Shown: piece after piece, positions 22,601 through 30,063 of the stretch
Layout of the letters: each line of letters starts with the position of its first letter
How positions within the stretch are numbered: position 1 is the stretch's first letter
Origin: Fimbriimonadaceae bacterium
Lineage (GTDB): Bacteria; Armatimonadota; Fimbriimonadia; Fimbriimonadales; Fimbriimonadaceae
Direction: 5' to 3'
Length of the DNA: 64,000 bases
Assembly (NCBI GenBank): GCA_020850835.1
Contig: JADZDX010000013.1
Location: 1 to 64,000, forward strand
The notes under the pieces: model-generated
What the model was told of the DNA's origin: nothing
The model's database searches: none
Seen by the model: the letters and a program-made list of their open reading frames with translations, nothing else
Program-made: the position numbers and the translations under genes

Positions 22601-23144
22601 GTGTAGTCTTCCGGCTTGAATAGGCGAACATGCCATTCATGCGCAGTGAGCGTCCAAGTCCAAAGTTGTTCTTTAGGCCGTACAAATCCGTTCGCATAAC
22701 CGAGCCATTTTCGCCTCGCTCGGCCATGCCTAGGCCCAAGACAATGTTGGACTGTCCGAGGCTTAGCTTCATCGTGTTGAGGCTGCTTCCCACCTTTACC
22801 GCTTGTTCCTGGTCGGGATCGTGACGGTACGTAACCCGGAGGGTCTGCCCTGGCTTAACGGCAATCCGCAGCATGAGCATTCCACTCGGATAATCCATTA
22901 CATACTCATCCGACTTGAGGTCACGCCCTTCCAAGGTAATGGTCTCGCTTCCCTTCACCACACCAGCGAAGCGAAGAGGGACGGTCGGGGCACCATCAAG
23001 GCGAATAAAATCGGCCGCGGATATCCCACCCACAGCCGATGTCTTGGGCGTTTCGCCGGCGGACGCAGAAGAACCCTGCGCGAAACCGATCACGGGCATC
23101 GCGCAGACCAACAGAGCTATCTTAAGCAACCGTTTTCTCTGCAT
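19689..23144 (-). CDS. Predicted outer-membrane beta-barrel protein, 1151 aa, with ERG repeats
   Basis: A signal peptide (MQRKRLLKIALLVCAMPVIGFAQ) is followed by a small beta domain (LEGRDLKSDEYVMDYPSGML). About 1000 residues of alternating polar/hydrophobic strands come next, and the protein ends ...LRLDYQLRF. A terminal Phe on an amphipathic strand is typical of barrels inserted by BamA. Repeats punctuate the strands: FKDLRESDRKQLEKERGL, FEGLRESDKGQLAKERGI, and partly ADVSALSKERGL and FLNVSGLVDSEREMLG. TATAAT followed by AGGAG gives a normal promoter and ribosome site. The function is unknown: it could be a porin, a secretin-like platform or a structural surface protein. Confidence 0.72.
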   Translation of the reverse strand: MQRKRLLKIALLVCAMPVIGFAQGSSASAGETPKTSAVGGISAADFIRLDGAPTVPLRFAGVVKGSETITLEGRDLKSDEYVMDYPSGMLMLRIAVKPGQTLRVTYRHDPDQEQAVKVGSSLNTMKLSLGQSNIVLGLGMAERGENGSVMRTDLYGLKNNFGLGRSLRMNGMFAYSSRKTTQSQSMMGASDGLDQPAQESGTAIVQEIGGNVLGGKVSLSYQSIDRKFTGFSAFTDNGFSEADVSALSKERGLKRIGLSMKDIKAGTLTLNQDFQTVGERGNSITRQSYGVAGAGWSLNYSTRNVDSGFDRFKDLRESDRKQLEKERGLQTTNFGFNLDQKGAKLSLSDLSVREGSGGMVQRTKLGLQSGALTLGYLSQSVDQSFDQFEGLRESDKGQLAKERGISRTAFDLGWGTKGLTLKYSQSEMNRAGLGFSTQNIAVTGTNWSYEQNTIGNDDGFDGPSKQSEAEQNGNIARIAMMYQPTGLSARPEDRQWFTRSTGLTRTSHRMNYSPGKGIGVSISDLLISGTQDSGRLTTGTLDWGSTKFAYRHQELGTNLVELNSLMGFERERLGVLPGLIKTDLNFSTSLGSGRSFEASSMTARIGENSAHRRSFRLQDPRMEVQYIERGVDPNFLNVSGLVDSEREMLGQMIGQEQRQLLANLMLMRGLNVRMNLMKSQNDLLDEKRTIAESLLTWDIDKDTKLQWFRYANSWTDPTQTLLDQSVDRLLLARNFNGFGAVQFEREVIENGGTSTTAPDSTRNSLTAEAKVAANTNIRTEQTRTEYSDGNRETVSAHTLSTGITERTGVSVTEVKISRTQADRPDEQRRNYGFWVNLGGGIKFTYGFARELGLNDTQNSQMSLSGGTIGGLSFGGANYTQQAWGTERDRSTGNFKLGTSKPIQLGFIRDFRFSIGSDTVKDYSRWQRENQTGSVGLRIGDLTLGFDYTGQVDGEGRRAVDRAFRFSTPNEPTRKLSFDAMLKSRQLPWDKTYMIRNVAVTARYIPGYDLTFQTQTYPEQARGDALLGSIVQPTRTQGFRLQQRSDKANTLFGASWEERINDETHQLSRIAAINLTLNAQNPSPLRLSYGLEQTDLDGVRRTMHRYGIEFSQRPGPNQLFNVSAGNVSWANFRDANVKRDNWTLRLDYQLRF

Positions 23145-23252
23145 CTTCTCCTATCCCATATTATAGGACGAATTACGTTCAAAGTTGCTTCATTTCACTA
23201 AGTTCTTGGTGAACTTACAGATATTGGGCCTTTGGGTATCATATTCGGGCGC

Positions 23253-23328
23253 CCGGACGTAGCTCAATGGATAGAGCATCAGTCTTCGGAACTGAGGGTT
23301 GGGGGTTCGAGTCCCTTCGTCCGGGCCA
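23253..23328 (+). tRNA. tRNA-Arg, anticodon TCG
   Basis: The acceptor CCGGACG pairs with CGTCCGG, then G and an encoded CCA. The D arm is GCTC/GAGC and the anticodon stem TCAGT/ACTGA around the loop CTTCGGA, giving anticodon TCG. The T arm is GGGGG-TTCGAGT-CCCTT with two G-T pairs. The 5' part resembles the tRNA-Arg at 18273 almost base for base. Confidence 0.94.
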
Positions 23329-23334
23329 AGAAGC

Positions 23335-23374
23335 ATTGAAGCGAAGCCTATTTAGGCCTCGCTTCAATTTTTTT
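23335..23374 (+). terminator. Rho-independent terminator of the tRNA
   Basis: A 15-bp stem (ATTGAAGCGA-GGCCT type arms, one bulge) closes on a short AT loop and runs straight into seven Ts at 23368-23374. It ends the tRNA transcript. Its minus-strand copy begins with As, so it may also serve the convergent dockerin-like gene ending at 23389. Confidence 0.85.
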
Positions 23375-23388
23375 AGAGTCGGACTAGC

Positions 23389-24759
23389 TTAGTCGTCCAC
23401 ACCACCAAAGTTCGCGATGACAATGTCAATGTCCGCGGCATCAACCTCATCGGAGAGGTCCACATCGCCGTTGTTTGGCCCAACGGCCATCTGCCCAAAG
23501 TTGGCAATCACGAGGTCAATATCGGCGGCGTCGACCTCCCCGGAACTATCAGGGTCGCCATTTTGCATATTGACCTTGTGCTCAAAGACCCCGGTTTCCG
23601 TCAGCGTGATCGGAACGACACGCTTCAACCACGAGCCGCCATCAATGACGAGGTTATAGTCGCCCCGAACATCGACCGGAAATCCAATGTTGATTTCGCC
23701 ATTGGCGTTCATGTTTGCGGTAAACGTACTGACAGCGCTATTGGTATTGCCGTTGATCGGCACCAGTTCCAAGCTGAAGGCGACCGATTGGGCTGCCGTC
23801 TGATTCACGATATCGCCGAGGATCGGGAGAATCTGCATTGAGCCATTCGGGAAAGCCCTCACCTTGATGTCATCAACCCAAACATCCTGCGATGCTGTTT
23901 CCAATGTTGGATTGAGGATGATCGTGTTCAACTTCCTTTGGGTGCCGGTAAGGTTCGGGTTGATATCCCAAGCCCCGTACAGCATACTGTCCACATAGAA
24001 CTCAACGCGCCGAACGTTGTAGACCGTCGTAAACTTATGCCACCCATTTGATCGCCGGTAGTCATCGCCGACGCCGTAGAACATCCAGTTCGGTGCGGAG
24101 TTCCCGCCAAGCTCTAACGTTGTCGTACCTGACATGAAGCCTGCACCGGGAGCCACCGAAAAGATGCGGCCAGCGTAGTGGTTAGCGATATTCTGTCCCG
24201 TAGGAGCGAGACCGAACCAAGCGTTGCCAACGAATCCCGTACCAAAGGACGTGTTAGCTCCGTTCCAGAGGCCGTGAGCGATGATCTGATTGAGGCCGAC
24301 GAAAGGATCTACCCCGCCGCTCTCTCGCAAAGCGACGAAGAAGCGTTGGTTGTAAATGCTGTCGGTCCCCGATGTTGTTACTCCCGCACCGCCGACCTGG
24401 TCGTAGATGAAGTGCGAAAAGACTACCGTCTCGTCAGCTGTCTGCTGGCGAGAGAACAGCGCACCCTTGCTGACTCGTGGGCTTCGCAACGGGTCACCAG
24501 TGGGCGCTCCGCTTCTGCCTTGAACCTTGACGGCATATTGGCCCTCAAACACGTGCTCCGTCGTTGAAGCGGAAACGGTTACCGGGGTTAGGGCAGTAGC
24601 CGTGCCGCTAACGGTTGAGAATGGCCATGCCGCTAGGTTGTTCGATTCAAAGTTATCAGCGAAAAGGACTTCCGGGGTGAGGCTGGTTTGGCCAAAAGCG
24701 ATGGATGCGGAGATACCGGACAGGACAAGCGCTGTCGTGAGTTTGGTCATGGGTTGCAT
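23389..24759 (-). CDS. Secreted protein with lectin-like domain and dockerin-like tail
   Basis: The true start is the ATG at 24759, with GAGGA 6 nt upstream. It opens a signal peptide (MTKLTTALVLSGISASIAFGQ); the longer open frame to 24864 has no support. The middle (FADNFESNNLAAWPFSTVSG, then VRRVEFYVDSMLYG and VWVDDIKVRAFPNG) looks like a jelly-roll or LamG-type carbohydrate-binding fold. The linker domain contains GGSWLKRVVPITL. The C-terminus has two acidic repeats, [16 protein letters not shown] and [16 protein letters not shown]. Same modular plan as the genes at 14767 and 18402. Confidence 0.84.
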   Translation of the reverse strand: MQPMTKLTTALVLSGISASIAFGQTSLTPEVLFADNFESNNLAAWPFSTVSGTATALTPVTVSASTTEHVFEGQYAVKVQGRSGAPTGDPLRSPRVSKGALFSRQQTADETVVFSHFIYDQVGGAGVTTSGTDSIYNQRFFVALRESGGVDPFVGLNQIIAHGLWNGANTSFGTGFVGNAWFGLAPTGQNIANHYAGRIFSVAPGAGFMSGTTTLELGGNSAPNWMFYGVGDDYRRSNGWHKFTTVYNVRRVEFYVDSMLYGAWDINPNLTGTQRKLNTIILNPTLETASQDVWVDDIKVRAFPNGSMQILPILGDIVNQTAAQSVAFSLELVPINGNTNSAVSTFTANMNANGEINIGFPVDVRGDYNLVIDGGSWLKRVVPITLTETGVFEHKVNMQNGDPDSSGEVDAADIDLVIANFGQMAVGPNNGDVDLSDEVDAADIDIVIANFGGVDD

Positions 24760-24778
24760 AGAATTTCCTCGTTGAAAG

Positions 24779-24803
24779 GTGCAACACGAACTGCGTGTCG
24801 CAC
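24779..24803 (-). promoter_or_regulatory. Leader hairpin of the dockerin-like gene
   Basis: GTGCGACACG and CGTGTTGCAC (minus strand) form a 10-bp stem with one mismatch around a CAGTT loop. It lies about 9 nt upstream of the GAGGA ribosome site. It could stabilise or regulate the 5' end of this mRNA. Confidence 0.4.
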
Positions 24804-24914
24804 CTATAGGATACGACACTGAGGCAACGAGTGGGCTACCGGGATCAGATAATCGGGGGGTCAACGATCACAAGCCCGTAGGAATACGGGCATGCAAAGC
24901 GCAAACGAGTTTGT

Positions 24915-25700
24915 TCAGACCTTATCGTAACGTCCGCGTTCGTTCTTACCGCGGTACAGTACTTTCCCGCTCTTGGACACCATTGCCTCAAAGGACTTGG
25001 CGTCAGACTTATCGGGAGCCTTGCCATCAATAGTCTTCACCGAGAGGGTTGCAACCCCGTTCTTGACGGTCCAAGATCCGATGATCTTACGCCCCGTAAT
25101 CAGAGCATTGTCATCCCAAACAAAAGTGCCGTCTGGTTTCAAAGTGAGGATATTGTCGATCGGGAATATTTTCTTCCCGCGCTTCTTCTGGAGAGCTTCA
25201 ACCTTAAGATACTTGCCACGCAGCTTGGGGTCAATGTAGCGCTTCCAAGTACCGGCAAAGTTTGTCGCCACTGCGCCCTTGTTGGCGTCAGCAGGGATAA
25301 CAGGCTTGGGGCGGGCTTGAGGAGAAGGCGTACCTTGGGTGCTTGAAGGATTTAGCCTCTGCTCCGAAACTTTGGATGCTTCTATCGTTGGCTTGGCCTG
25401 CGTAGCCTTGGCCTTTTCGGCTTCGATCACACGACGCTTTTCTGCCTCGGGGTCCTTTGCAGCCGTTTCTTTGGCTTGAGTGCCATTGGTGTCCGGTTTC
25501 TCTTGCTTCGACTCGGACAAAGTGGTCTTGGCCGTCTCCGCGCCACGCTTTACGTCTGCAGGGGCGGTAGTCGTTGGGTTGCTCGACGCGACCGACGTCC
25601 CATCAGCCTTTGAAGTTGTTGCCTCCTCCTTCGGCTGGCATCCAGCTAAGACCAGCACTCCGAAGAGGGCTGAAAACATAAACCACGTTCCTTTTCTCAT
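24915..25700 (-). CDS. Lipoprotein with lipocalin-like C-terminal domain
   Basis: The ATG at 25700 gives MRKGTWFMFSALFGVLVLAGC, a lipoprotein signal with lipobox LAGC; the 18 codons upstream of it are not coding. Residues 22-150 are a flexible Ala/Lys/Thr/Glu-rich tether. The last 110 residues (FAGTWKRYIDPKLRGKYLKVE, then LKPDGTFVWDDNALI and GSWTVKNGVATLSVK) resemble small lipocalin-like beta-barrel domains found in many hypothetical lipoproteins. No ligand can be predicted. TATACT lies 15 nt before the ATG. The DUF4139 gene follows upstream on the same strand but 81 nt away. Confidence 0.75.
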   Translation of the reverse strand: MRKGTWFMFSALFGVLVLAGCQPKEEATTSKADGTSVASSNPTTTAPADVKRGAETAKTTLSESKQEKPDTNGTQAKETAAKDPEAEKRRVIEAEKAKATQAKPTIEASKVSEQRLNPSSTQGTPSPQARPKPVIPADANKGAVATNFAGTWKRYIDPKLRGKYLKVEALQKKRGKKIFPIDNILTLKPDGTFVWDDNALITGRKIIGSWTVKNGVATLSVKTIDGKAPDKSDAKSFEAMVSKSGKVLYRGKNERGRYDKV

Positions 25701-25781
25701 TGTCTTTCCCGTATCAGTATAGGATATTTTGGCGCAATCTCCAGGTTCAAACAACCTCTCGGACCCAGTTTGAGTTCCCGA

Positions 25782-27176
25782 CTACCACCGGCTTTCCACC
25801 GTAAAGGTGACCGTTTTAACTTCGTTTGCCTTTAGCGGCACTTCAAATTGGAAGGTATTCGAATCTAGCTGCTTGTAGGCCATGCTCGGGTTTGTTACCT
25901 TGTAGTCGCCCCAAAATCGCTCAATGCATGTAACCGAGTCCGGGGTGTCTTTACGATTGCGCAACTCGATCACGAAGGTCTCATTGGCGCCTCGAATGGT
26001 CTTTCCATCCCGAACATAGTCAAACTTCGTTCGCTTCCTTTCTCCCAGCACGTCAAACGCCCTTCCTACAACAAGGCTGATCATCTCGTCCTTGGGAGTG
26101 TGGGCAATGGCATCTTCTCCAAGAAGTTGGAGCGAGCCCGACTTATCGCGCTGAAATACCTTGACCGTGCCCTGGGGCAGGGGCATGCCCATGCGACTCG
26201 CTTGGTCGTTTTTGAACTCAATCCGTATCTGGGGCTTCATTGCGCCCGTCCCGACCTCACCTTCCTGGGGTCGCCAGCCTCCATATGATCGCATCGGATC
26301 AAGGATCAATTTCTTACGAACGGGAACGCCAAAAGCCTCTAGCAGCGAGACCTGCTTGGCCTCATTGTTCTTCACGGTAGCCGGACGTTGAAGGGTGTAC
26401 AAATGATAGTCAGCAAATTGCTCTTCAGCAAAACTTTCCTTGGCCGCGGCCATTGGGGCCGCATCATAGCCGCCTCGAGACCGACCCATTTGGTTGGGCT
26501 GGACCCGCTGTACGTCGCCCGCCAGGAGTTTCAATGTGGCATTGGCGAAATTGGCCCCACTCTGATTGTCAAGCCGAACCCAGCCCTTAAAATCACCTGT
26601 GGCCCCATCCTTGTCAAGCGCCATGACGTAGTCGCAAGTCCAACCGATCCCTTGGGTTAGGTAGCTTAACTCGATCGTGTTGCTTCCAGCCTTACTGGAT
26701 TCAAGGTCCCAAACGAGCGTCGGCTTACTGATCAACCCTTCAGGCATGCTATCCACGGTGATTTCGCCGCTCGGATTGAGCAGAATCCTACCATCATCGG
26801 CCTGAACCACCATGCCATTAGCCGGTGAACTCAGCAAGGTGCCACGGATGGTTTCCCGGTCACCGTTGGGAAGAACGCGATGGAGGGTGATCTTATGACC
26901 AACCGCCTTGTTCAAGATTGCGGTAACACCAATCAGATCGTATTGGTAGTTTTGCTCAAGAATCGTGAATGATCCGGGCGCGCTCAAGCTCTTGATCGCG
27001 ACACTGTTCGGTTCGATCCTTTCGGCCACATCTTCTACATTGACCAGCTGTCGACCCGAACGAAGGTCCATCGTTCGGGTTTCCTTGACGAGGGCAAACC
27101 CCTGGTTGTAAACCGTTAACTCAGTAGCTGTGGGACCAGCAGTAACGATAGCGGCGAGAGCAGCAGCGTGAATCAT
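25782..27176 (-). CDS. DUF4139 domain-containing secreted protein
   Basis: The 464-residue protein begins with a short hydrophobic signal (MIHAAALAAIVTAGPTA). TELTVYNQGFALVKETRTMDL and LQSNSVAIKSL-like segments mark the family N-terminus. The C-terminal DUF4139 part includes TKFDYVRDGKTIRGANETF, then IELRNRKDTPDSVTCIERF and VPLKANEVKTVTFTVESRW. Other members are membrane-associated or secreted, and no activity is established. It is predicted to be periplasmic or surface exposed here. No strong Shine-Dalgarno precedes the ATG (AAAGG is about 11 nt away). cmk lies 36 nt upstream on the same strand, so they may share a transcript. Confidence 0.82.
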   Translation of the reverse strand: MIHAAALAAIVTAGPTATELTVYNQGFALVKETRTMDLRSGRQLVNVEDVAERIEPNSVAIKSLSAPGSFTILEQNYQYDLIGVTAILNKAVGHKITLHRVLPNGDRETIRGTLLSSPANGMVVQADDGRILLNPSGEITVDSMPEGLISKPTLVWDLESSKAGSNTIELSYLTQGIGWTCDYVMALDKDGATGDFKGWVRLDNQSGANFANATLKLLAGDVQRVQPNQMGRSRGGYDAAPMAAAKESFAEEQFADYHLYTLQRPATVKNNEAKQVSLLEAFGVPVRKKLILDPMRSYGGWRPQEGEVGTGAMKPQIRIEFKNDQASRMGMPLPQGTVKVFQRDKSGSLQLLGEDAIAHTPKDEMISLVVGRAFDVLGERKRTKFDYVRDGKTIRGANETFVIELRNRKDTPDSVTCIERFWGDYKVTNPSMAYKQLDSNTFQFEVPLKANEVKTVTFTVESRW

Positions 27177-27212
27177 TTGTGTTAATAACCTTTCCGGTGA
27201 TTGGGACGGCTC

Positions 27213-27887
27213 TTAACTATGTGTCGTTACACTTCTCGCCCGTTCAATGATTTTTGCCGCCACTTCATGGGGGGTTAATCCATAGGTCTCAATGACCATG
27301 GCATCAGGCACGCGAATCAGGGGTGAGTCAGACCGATTCATATCGCGAGCATCACGCTCCGCTATCTGCTTCATGAGTTCTCCAACGCTGACCTCGTGCT
27401 CGGTCGCAACCAAGTCTTTTCGACGCCTTTCTGCTCTTTCTTCGATACTCGCCGTCAAATACACCTTGACTTCGGCATCGGGAGCAACAACACTCGTCGT
27501 ATCCCGCCCCTCAAGCACATACCCACCCTCTAAGATAATTTGACGCTGGCGCGATGCAAGCACACGGCGAATCGCGGGCTTCGCGCTGAGTGAACTGGCC
27601 AAGTTCGAAAGCTCGGGAGTTCGAATGGCCTTCGTTACGTCTTCCCCATCAAGGAGGACACCGTCTTCAATGAACTTGATCTTGCTCCGCTCAGCAAGCG
27701 CGGCAACCTCTTCGCTTTCGGACTCCTTGAGTCCCGCGCGCTTTGCCAGCAACGCCACACAGCGATACATCGCGCCGGTATCCAAGTAGCGCAGTCTGAG
27801 TGCCGAAGCTACCAACTTGGCAACCGTACTCTTCCCCGCTCCTGCGGGCCCATCAATAGCGACAACAATTGGCTTAGTACTCAACAA
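27213..27887 (-). CDS. cmk: Cytidylate kinase
   Basis: Cmk phosphorylates CMP and dCMP with ATP. The P-loop is AIDGPAGAGKSTVAK, followed by LRYLDTGAMYRCVALLA, then LEGRDTTSVVAPDAEVKVYLTAS and RDARDMNRSDSPLI, all characteristic. I place the start at the TTG at 27887 (next TTG at 27884), behind GGAG in the end of aroA. The longer frame from 27944 reads through aroA coding sequence and would add 19 unmatched residues. With this start the protein is 224 aa, the usual size, and overlaps aroA by 14 nt; aroA-cmk adjacency is common. Confidence 0.93.
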   Translation of the reverse strand: MLSTKPIVVAIDGPAGAGKSTVAKLVASALRLRYLDTGAMYRCVALLAKRAGLKESESEEVAALAERSKIKFIEDGVLLDGEDVTKAIRTPELSNLASSLSAKPAIRRVLASRQRQIILEGGYVLEGRDTTSVVAPDAEVKVYLTASIEERAERRRKDLVATEHEVSVGELMKQIAERDARDMNRSDSPLIRVPDAMVIETYGLTPHEVAAKIIERARSVTTHS

Positions 27888-29133
27888 GTTTCTCCAAATG
27901 TTTGACGAAGTCTGGGTAGCTTGTGGCGATACAATCCACATCATTTACAACCGAATCTCGTTGGGCGAGGAGCCCAGCGATCACCTGGCTCATGGCTATT
28001 CGATGATCGCCACCTGAATTCAGCACCGCCCCCCGTAGCGGAGTTGGGCCCTCAATGATCATGCCGTCATCAGTTGCCGTGATGCACGCCCCCATCTGAG
28101 TCAGGAAGGTTACGGTAGCGGCAATTCGGTCACTCTCCTTCACCCTAAGTTCTGAGGCATCCTTGAAAAGGCTCGTCCCTTGCAATTGGGTGGCCAAGAC
28201 GGCAAGGATTGGGATTTCGTCAATGAGGAGCGGCACGAGTTCCCCTTCAATCGTGAATGGTTTGGGTTTTGCGGGTTGCTGAATCACTAGGTCACCCATT
28301 GGCTCTCCAAGAGCTACACGCTCACTTTCAAGCACAACGTTTACAACTCGTAGCAAACCGGATCGGGTGGGATTCGTGCCCAACCCGTGCACGATAAGTT
28401 CAGAACCGCTCAAGAGCGTTGCTGCAACAATCCAAAAAGCAGCACTGCTGAAATCGCCCGGAATATCTATCTCGAATCCTGGGAGCGGGCCGGGTTCAAC
28501 TTCCGTCCATCCCTCAGCCGAGCGGATCCCGACACCGATGGAACGCAATAACCGCTCAGTGTGGTCTCGGCTCTGGCATGGCTCCCGAACAACGGTAGTA
28601 CGATCGGCGCGAAGACCAGCCACCAGCAGGGCTGATTTCACCTGCGCACTTGCAACCTCAAGATCATGCTCAATGCCTCGAAGTTGCCGCCCGATTAGAG
28701 TAAGCGGAGCGGTATCTCCAGCTATCTCGGCCCCCATCTGGCGCAGGGGCTCGGTAACACGGCGCATTGGGCGTTGACTAAGGGACTCGTCACCAATGAG
28801 CGTTGCCTGAACGCCCCGGTGGCTTGCAATGGCGCCAGCCAAGAGGCGCATTGCCGTCCCGCTATTGCCGCAATCCAGGGAGACATCCGAACTCTGTAGT
28901 GGGCGCGGTGACAACCGTAGGCCGGGTCCATCAAGTTCGGCCCCTAAACCGAGGTTCCGAAGGCACTGAAGCATGGCTCGGCAATCTTCCGCCCACAAGG
29001 GATTGCGGATGAATGACCCAGATTCAGCCAGGGAGCCAAGCAACAACGCTCGATGCGTGATGGACTTATCGGACGGAGCATGAATTTCTCCCGCAATGCG
29101 CTTGGCGGGGCGGATGCGCAGGGAACTCACCAT
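27874..29133 (-). CDS. aroA: 3-phosphoshikimate 1-carboxyvinyltransferase (EPSP synthase)
   Basis: AroA transfers the enolpyruvyl group of PEP to shikimate-3-phosphate in chorismate synthesis. Key motifs are APSDKSITHRALLLGSLA near the N-terminus, DCGNSGTAMRLLAGA, ESLSQRPM, FSSAAFWIVAATLL, LRVKESDRIAA and GDHRIAMS. The start at 29133 (419 aa) follows AAGGA closely; the longer frame to 29373 runs antisense to the serine hydrolase gene and is not coding. Its 3' end overlaps cmk. tyrA at 32.5 kb is another aromatic pathway gene on the same strand but not in the same operon. Confidence 0.95.
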   Translation of the reverse strand: MVSSLRIRPAKRIAGEIHAPSDKSITHRALLLGSLAESGSFIRNPLWAEDCRAMLQCLRNLGLGAELDGPGLRLSPRPLQSSDVSLDCGNSGTAMRLLAGAIASHRGVQATLIGDESLSQRPMRRVTEPLRQMGAEIAGDTAPLTLIGRQLRGIEHDLEVASAQVKSALLVAGLRADRTTVVREPCQSRDHTERLLRSIGVGIRSAEGWTEVEPGPLPGFEIDIPGDFSSAAFWIVAATLLSGSELIVHGLGTNPTRSGLLRVVNVVLESERVALGEPMGDLVIQQPAKPKPFTIEGELVPLLIDEIPILAVLATQLQGTSLFKDASELRVKESDRIAATVTFLTQMGACITATDDGMIIEGPTPLRGAVLNSGGDHRIAMSQVIAGLLAQRDSVVNDVDCIATSYPDFVKHLEKLVEY

Positions 29134-29172
29134 TTCCTTGTACCCGATGCGCCACCGGACGAGAGAATCGCG

Positions 29173-29178
29173 TATTCT
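29173..29178 (+). promoter_or_regulatory. -10 element abutting the serine hydrolase start
   Basis: TATTCT ends 7 nt before the ATG at 29186. The transcript would begin at or near the A of the start codon. No Shine-Dalgarno lies in between. Confidence 0.42.
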
Positions 29179-29185
29179 GGAACAC

Positions 29186-30049
29186 ATGCTTGCCGCCACG
29201 CTTTCCGCGGCCATTGCCATGGCGCAACCTAACCTTGACCAGATATGCCACAGCGCCTTTGTCGCAGCAAAGACCAGCCTTCCAGCGGAGAAGCTCGATA
29301 TAGGGGATGTCTCCATCACTGTCATGCAGCGGGAAGGAACGAAATGGCAGGTTGGCGGCTTTGAGCAAGACACGCCTATGTACCCGGCAAGCGTGGTAAA
29401 GCTCTTCTGGCTCGCCTTCGCCCATCACTCAGTCACGAAGTGGTCGGATGAGGACCTGAGAGCCGCGAAAGAGATGATTGTGGATAGTAACAATGATGCA
29501 ACGGGGCACATCGTGAATCTTTCAACCGGCGCCCTTCCTGGCCCGGAACTTCAGGGGAAGGATTTTGATAAGTGGTCATTTCGACGACATGCCGCCAACC
29601 GGTGGTTTAAGTCCCTTGGCTACGAAAAGATCAACGTCTTGAACCGAACGTACAACGAGGGACCCTTCGGCCGAGAAGCGCAAATCATCAAGGTCTCTGG
29701 ACGAAATAGCCTCACCACCCGAGCCACCGCTCTCCTCATGAGTCAATTTGCCGATGATCAGGTCGAACCCCGGCGATCTATCGTGTCTTTGCGGCAGTTC
29801 CTGAAAAGGGACATTAACTCTGCCGATGAACAGGTCAAGGGTTACCTTGGCGGCATCATGCCCACGGGAACCAAACATTGGTCGAAGGCAGGCTGGACAA
29901 GCGAAGTCAAGCACGATGTCAGCCATGACATCATGCCGGACGGCCGGCAATTTGTATTTTGCATCTTCACGAAACGACCGGACAGCGAGGTCCTAATCCA
30001 CCTTATCGGACGAGAATTGTTGAAGGGACTTGGCTATCCAACCAGATAG
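29186..30049 (+). CDS. Class A beta-lactamase-fold serine hydrolase
   Basis: The protein (287 aa from the ATG at 29186) starts with a signal peptide (MLAATLSAAIAMAQ). It has the three penicillin-recognising motifs: SxxK as PASVVKLFW, SxN-like as DSNNDAT, and KTG-like as SKAGWTSEVKHDV. The general base Glu166 region of true beta-lactamases is not obvious. A peptidoglycan-related or esterase-type hydrolase is therefore as likely as antibiotic resistance. It is divergent from aroA, with starts 52 nt apart. The longer open frame from 29096 would pass through the promoter and is not preferred. Confidence 0.82.
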   Translation: MLAATLSAAIAMAQPNLDQICHSAFVAAKTSLPAEKLDIGDVSITVMQREGTKWQVGGFEQDTPMYPASVVKLFWLAFAHHSVTKWSDEDLRAAKEMIVDSNNDATGHIVNLSTGALPGPELQGKDFDKWSFRRHAANRWFKSLGYEKINVLNRTYNEGPFGREAQIIKVSGRNSLTTRATALLMSQFADDQVEPRRSIVSLRQFLKRDINSADEQVKGYLGGIMPTGTKHWSKAGWTSEVKHDVSHDIMPDGRQFVFCIFTKRPDSEVLIHLIGRELLKGLGYPTR

Positions 30050-30063
30050 CGTGCAAAGTAGTC

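Noticed and set aside
29134-29373. N-terminal extension of AroA
   Set aside because: It is antisense to the serine hydrolase and its promoter; the family N-terminus begins at 29133.
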